Below, one piece after another: positions 59,621 to 64,000 of a DNA stretch of 64,000 nucleotides. Origin of the DNA: Agrocybe praecox (lineage: Eukaryota > Basidiomycota > Agaricomycetes > Agaricales > Agrocybaceae); NCBI GenBank assembly GCA_964017145.1, contig OZ024843.1, positions 611,001 through 675,000 of the forward strand, given 5' to 3'. Every line of letters begins with the position of its first letter. Within the stretch, counting starts at the first letter, position 1. Both the position numbers and the translations under genes were made by a program. Under the pieces are notes generated by a model that searched no databases, had not been told where the DNA came from, and worked only from the letters and a program-made list of their open reading frames with translations.

Positions 59621-59853
59621 ATGCAATCCACCACATACCTAGTCGAGGACACTCTGCCTGGAACCTCAGATGGCCAGGTCGCTGCAGCACTCCCAGACGA
59701 ATCCGGATATGATGCCAATGTGGAGGAGGACCGGGATGAAGACGAGAAGGATGGTGACACATGCATGCCAGGGTGCTGGGGCCCAGACGAAGACGAAGAA
59801 GACATGCAGACACATAGCTGCAGAGGCCCCGAGTCTATCAAGCCCTGCATATC
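59621..59853 (+). pseudogene. truncated copy of the small acidic protein gene
   Basis: From ATG 59621 the frame reads MQSTTYLVEDTLPGTSDGQV and continues acidic (DRDEDEKDGD...GCWG). It is closely similar to 61690-62043, and upstream sequence is shared as well (gcaccaatgcaatcc). It stops matching at cctgcatatc (59853), where the foldback element begins. The corresponding C-terminal part is not found on the far side. Confidence 0.75.
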
Positions 59854-60984
59854 TATGAGTGCCGGATCGTATAAAAACTGTTTTTGAATTTTAAACCAAC
59901 TTACATGTATTATCCACCAAGTCGGTGCGATTATCCACCAAATTTTTGCATTATCCACCAATATTTTTTCATCACCCACCAACTCGAAATCTATTATCCA
60001 CCCACTCCGGTGATTTATTTTTTCTTGATGCCGTCTCTGCCGGTCTCATTTGATGGCCATTATGATCTCTAAATAGGCCGCTCGGCACATGACACGCATC
60101 AACAATTGATACACGGCGCATGCACGGCACTGAGCTTAACCATAAACCACCATTTACATACATGTGATTAACAATATAAATTGTGTTTGAAACTTTATTG
60201 AAGTAACTAAAACCGTAATTTTAACTTTTTAAGCTATAAACTAACAAGAAGAGCCCGTCGGGGAGGTGAACTCCTAATTAGGAAACGCTATTTCCCACGC
60301 CCTATTTTAACTAATTTGGTGAATTACCAGTCCTGCAGAAACTGGTACACCGGTTACACTGAGTATGTAAGCATTTGAATGTGTACCACATAATTTTGAT
60401 AGATACTGTAAATTATGTACAAGCCAAATTAATGTTCTGACGAAGAGAAATTGAGGTGAAGTTATGTGTCTCGTTATAGCAAAGAATAATTCCCACGCAT
60501 ATTTTTACTTTGGATGAGCGCGCTTCAACGTATATGTAAGGTTGCATTCTCAACAAGCAATTACAGAAGAAATATTTTTATGCGCAATATGCTTTGTTTC
60601 ATAAAACCCGCGGCATATGCCCGAGAATATCTGTCTTGGAACCTTCTGGAGACGCAAGAACAATATACACAAGTTCATGCCGTATATAGCTTAGTGACGT
60701 GGCGTGAACAAATAATTGATGCGTATCATGTGCCGAGCGGCCTATTTAGAGATCATAATAGCCATCAAATGAGACCGGCAGAAACGGCACCAAGAAAAAA
60801 TAAATCACCGGAGTGGGTGGATAACAGATTTCGAGTTGTTGGATAATCGACAACAATTGGTGGATAATAAAAAATATTGGTGGATAATGCAAAAATTTGG
60901 TGGGTAATCGACATGAGTTGGTGGATAATACATGTAAGTTGGTTTAAAATTCAAAAACAGTTTTTATACGATCCGGCACTCATA
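59854..60984. mobile_element. foldback (long inverted repeat) element 2
   Basis: 1.1 kb with inverted arms of about 260-270 bp (59854 to about 60113, and about 60713 to 60984). Tips read TATGAGTGCCGGATCGTA inward, nearly the same as element 1. Each arm has short units of attatccaccaa type with about 20-base spacing. The inner arm portion tgccgtctctgccggtctc also resembles element 1. The middle (60114-60712) is AT-rich and non-coding. No clear target-site duplication was found, and flanking sequence is not collinear with the second acidic gene copy. Confidence 0.78.
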
Positions 60985-61689
60985 ATCCGATCGAGTCTTT
61001 GTGTATTATAGAGACACTCTTTCCTCTTCTTTGTTAATAATTGTATAATAGATGTATTATACGTAGGACTTAGAGTAACATGTGTGTTCAGATAAAAGAG
61101 TGTCTCATATTCACAAAATAAACTTCTGTCGAACAATATCTGGGGAAATGAAGGTAAAAGGTGTGCGACTCCTTTTAACAAGCCCCTTGATTCCGTGCAT
61201 GGCGCTAAGCGCGGGAATTAAAATAACGTTCTTGCCGTAAATATGCCGTGGACTACAAAAGAGTGGGATTGCAGACCAAAAGGGCGGGATGGCAATTACA
61301 TTCCACCCATTTGGGTATCCATCGCAATGGATACAGGTGGCGCCGAGACAGGGCGGGACATCACAGAACAACCAGACATTGGTAACATTTTTGGCAATTG
61401 GGTACCATTGTATTTCTCGGTCTTCTCGCTTGTAACCTCAAGATATTGTTTGAATGGTTATTTTTTTCATTGTCATTCAACGGCCTAGAGGCTACCCGTT
61501 CAAGTACAATGCATATTTTTCAGTCTATGGACAAACATTTAAAAGGTAAGAGCCATAGTGAGTATGATACAACCCAACAATGTGTGATCTGCACACGAGA
61601 GAGCCTATCACAGCCCGCGGTCTGTCTGGTTCTTTTTTTTTTTTTTGACACAAACATTTGGTTGAACACTTTCTTGATCATTCGCACCA
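60985..61689. other. intergenic region, nothing recognised
   Basis: No gene seen. A T-tract of 16 bases lies at about 61631-61646. Sequence from about 61605 on is shared with the region before 59621. Confidence 0.4.
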
Positions 61690-62043
61690 ATGCAATCCAC
61701 CACATATCTAGTCGAAGACACTCAGCCTGGGACGTCAGATGCTCAGGTCGCTGCAGCCCTCCCAGACGAATACGGATATGATGCCGATATGGAGGAGGAC
61801 GAGGACGATGGCGATGGCGATGGCGATGGCGATGGCGACACATTTATGTTAGGGTGCTGGGGAGACGAAGATGAGGAAGACCTGGTGACGCAGAATTATA
61901 GCTGCAGAGGCCCCGAGTTTATCGAACCTGCATATCAGGGTGATGAAACTCTGACTGATGTGGAGATCATGTCGGACGATCCACAGTTCGATTCTTCACC
62001 CGACATAGTAGAAGGTGTGACATACTGTGTTCTATACCTTTAG
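61690..62043 (+). CDS. small acidic protein, function unknown
   Basis: Single-exon frame of 117 residues beginning MQSTTYLVEDTQPGTSDAQV. It is strongly acidic and contains a (Asp-Gly)n run encoded by a GGCGAT hexanucleotide repeat (about 61807-61838), then GCWGDEDEEDL and SCRGPEFIEP. The truncated copy at 59621 lacks the repeat, and an intact paralogue outside the window is possible. A splice donor near the end cannot be excluded. No family is recognised. The preserved reading frame between copies, despite base changes, suggests that it is or was coding. Confidence 0.5.
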   Translation: MQSTTYLVEDTQPGTSDAQVAAALPDEYGYDADMEEDEDDGDGDGDGDGDTFMLGCWGDEDEEDLVTQNYSCRGPEFIEPAYQGDETLTDVEIMSDDPQFDSSPDIVEGVTYCVLYL

Positions 62044-63000
62044 TGCATTAACCTTTCTCAATCCATCTCGCCCAACAGACTCCTGAACCTATCGTTACCT
62101 CAATCTATACTCTTCTTTGGAGTTACACAAAACCGTCCTTTTCGAGTGCCATATATACCCTTCCTCCATCGTTTTGTACTCAACTCAATTTAATTTCACT
62201 ACCTTCGCACCATGATACCAACGTTGGTGACTGCACGAACAACGAACGATACCGGAGATATAAATAGGTTACGCAAACTATTCAAGGAAGAAGAAAAGTA
62301 GTCGCCCACTACGAGTAGGGCCCTAGGATAGCATGACCGGATCGGCGCAGCGTCTTTAATGCTGAGAAGACCTCCACCCCCCATCCAAAAACCAACATTG
62401 TCCGTGGCTGGTCTATGTATTCCTCTACATGGCCAACCCAGCACAGTGTCGCTCACACCGAGAAAATCATATCTGTATCCCTCTCATTTGAGCAGCATCA
62501 ATGATCGACCAGCAAAAGGACATGCGACCTCGTTTAAGATCAAGGACTCAATGAGTCACCGTTCTAGGCCAAGACCAGGGAACGAGTTTTGTCTGTCCGA
62601 AGACGGCAGTGTTTCGCGATATCTGCTGGAGTAAACGAGTCCCGTTGCATGAACAGGTCATGCAGGCTATCGTGGGTTGACAGTTCTGGCAAAGGATTCG
62701 AGGGTACTACGGCTTGTTTATTTTACAGTCATCAATGCTATTAGGAAGACGTGCGCAAGCACATTCCTATACCCTGAAAGGTCTCTGCGACGCACATAAT
62801 GAAATAAGTGCCACGTAGCCTTCCACATGATTGGAAACTGAAAAAAGTCGAGCTCCAATTTTCGAAGCACAGTTCGGAGCCAAACACAGCTTATCAAGCT
62901 TGCATCGGGGGGAACACACTCTGGAAGAATGTGTGACAAAAAATGACACTAGTCACGGAGAGTATCAAGCTCCCCAATACCGTACTAGAAATCCAACCAG
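62044..63000. other. intergenic region, nothing recognised
   Basis: No supportable gene or repeat. Confidence 0.4.
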
Positions 63001-63210
63001 CCATCGAGATACTTCAGAGCATTGGTAGTATCCGATAAAGAGAAAAGAAAGGCTCGCGTTAGTGCAGATTTTGCGCCTGAACCTCTCTTGCTGGTCAACA
63101 GTAAACTGACGTAGGCCCTGTGGATGTCGTCAAGATGGAGGTTGTTGACAGCACGTTACAGCCGCCGACCAAATAAAAAACAGAAAACAAAAAAGGCATC
63201 AAAAACACGC
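63001..63210. repeat. direct repeat, copy 1
   Basis: Same-orientation match to 63755-63985. Shared blocks are gccatcgag, tatccgataa, ggctcgcgttag, cagcac and a terminal A-rich stretch with acagaaa and catcaaaaacac/cctcaaaaacat. Divergence is visible throughout, so this is not a recent duplication. Confidence 0.7.
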
Positions 63211-63244
63211 AACAGACAGAAGCAAACTAGAGAACGGAGGAAAA

Positions 63245-63759
63245 CTAGATCCTGCAAGGCTTTGGCCTCACAAGTATCATCCGCTGTCGATGTTTCTTCT
63301 TCTTGGGATCGTTGTAAAACTTTCTCGGTACTTCATGAGTGAAAACCGTACCGAATGTAACATTCTCGGCGTCGCTGAGGAACCAATCGAGGTTTCTCTT
63401 CGAGAATTTCCGGCCTGTATCATTGCATCGCTCCAGATAATCGACATGTAGCCTGCGAAGTAAGATAGATGAGCCTTCGAACAGAAAAAAAAACATAAAC
63501 CCGGACATTGCACTTACATCTCCGGAAGTTCCACCTCTTTTTCCAGTTCCCGACCGCTCGTCGCTGCGATGACCATTTGATATGCAATCCTCACACTGCG
63601 GACTGCTGTCGCGGGTAGAAATTCAGAAAGCTCCCCACCCCCTGTGTCTTCGCATCGCAAAGAGGGGGCATCGCCCTTCGAGTCCGTGTCCAGGTTTTCC
63701 GAGAGGGTTGGATTCCCTTGCAGGTCGTAGTAGTGTTGAGGGTGACCAAGCACAGCCAT
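63245..63759 (-). CDS. two-exon protein of unknown function
   Basis: Exons 63759-63518 and 63452-63245, with a GTAAGT..CAG intron of 65 bases, encode 149 residues. The N-terminal exon starts MAVLGHPQHYYDLQGNPTLS and is acidic. It then has a helical stretch (VRSVRIAYQMVIAATSGREL). The second exon is basic (ERCNDTGRKFSKRNLDWFLS, then FYNDPKKKKHRQRM). The splice keeps frame and joins EM to LHVDYLE. No domain is recognised. The 5' end touches direct-repeat copy 2, while copy 1 lies downstream of the stop. An upstream exon beyond 63759 is possible. Confidence 0.5.
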
Positions 63760-63985
63760 CGAGCTACTTCGGAGAATTGGCGGTATCCGATAAGGAGAAA
63801 AGGAAGGCTCGCGTTAGCGCAAATTTTGCACCTGAACCCCCTTCTTGTTGGTCAACAGCAAGCCGACGTGAGCCCCGTAGATGCCGTCGGGATGGAGGTC
63901 GTCGACAGCACAGTACAGCCGTCGATCAAAATAAAATAAAAACAGAAAGCCCTCAAAAACATGCAAAAAACATCATGTTTCGAGA
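63755..63985. repeat. direct repeat, copy 2
   Basis: Partner of 63001-63210, about 750 bases away. It starts at the ATG region of the minus-strand gene at 63245-63759. Confidence 0.7.
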
Positions 63986-64000
63986 TGAGGATCAACAGAC

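Noticed and set aside
63001..63985. Solo-LTR or LTR retrotransposon interpretation of the direct repeats
   Set aside because: No TG...CA ends, primer-binding site or target duplication, and the spacer holds a spliced unknown gene with no retroelement motifs.

Overview
The window is nuclear DNA from a filamentous basidiomycete, most likely an Agaricomycete. Coding sequence is cut by many introns of about 50-70 bases with GTRNGT...YAG borders. The gene set is typical of mushroom genomes: a two-finger GATA factor, a Zn2Cys6 factor, a cytochrome P450, a NACHT NTPase, a BTB/POZ protein, an alpha-kinase, a Plavaka transposase and two DDE integrases. Intergenic DNA is long, and much of it is diverged repeat.

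Layout. 1-15.8 kb holds two host genes, a GATA-type regulator (1463-2617) and a four-exon small protein with a Cys-Cys N-terminus (5524-6482). About 9 kb with no convincing gene follows. 15.8-25.5 kb holds a P450 gene on the minus strand, split by a 7.4-kb DNA transposon (17768-25153) with 8-bp target-site duplications. The transposon has long inverted ends, doubled on the left, and three open spliced genes: a DDE integrase, a 507-residue accessory protein and a BTB/POZ protein. 26.5-28 kb is a foldback element whose arms carry phased 20-21-bp repeats. 28.2-30.9 kb is a NACHT gene with one in-frame stop. 31-36.4 kb holds a single-pass membrane protein gene (33509-34453) surrounded by diverged copies of its own flanks. 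36.5-46.3 kb is a four-gene Plavaka-type transposon with an open 983-residue transposase, followed by a decayed aldehyde dehydrogenase fragment. 47.4-50.1 kb has two host-type minus-strand genes. 51175-55416 is a second integrase transposon with perfect 31-bp terminal repeats and 4-bp target-site duplications. It carries a frameshifted integrase and an open alpha-kinase gene. 55.4-57 kb is a rearranged second copy of the flanks of the membrane-protein gene. 59.6-62 kb holds a duplicated small acidic gene, one copy cut by a second foldback element. The last kilobase has a two-exon unknown gene beside a direct repeat.

The centre of the window (17-55 kb) is therefore a transposon island. The most unusual result is that two different integrase-type DNA transposons, with different target-site duplication lengths, each enclose a gene of a class usually seen as host signalling machinery: BTB/POZ in one and alpha-kinase in the other. 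Their ends were fixed from terminal repeats and target-site duplications. For the first, the interrupted P450 reading frame confirms the insertion. Family names rest on motif recognition by eye, and no database search was run.
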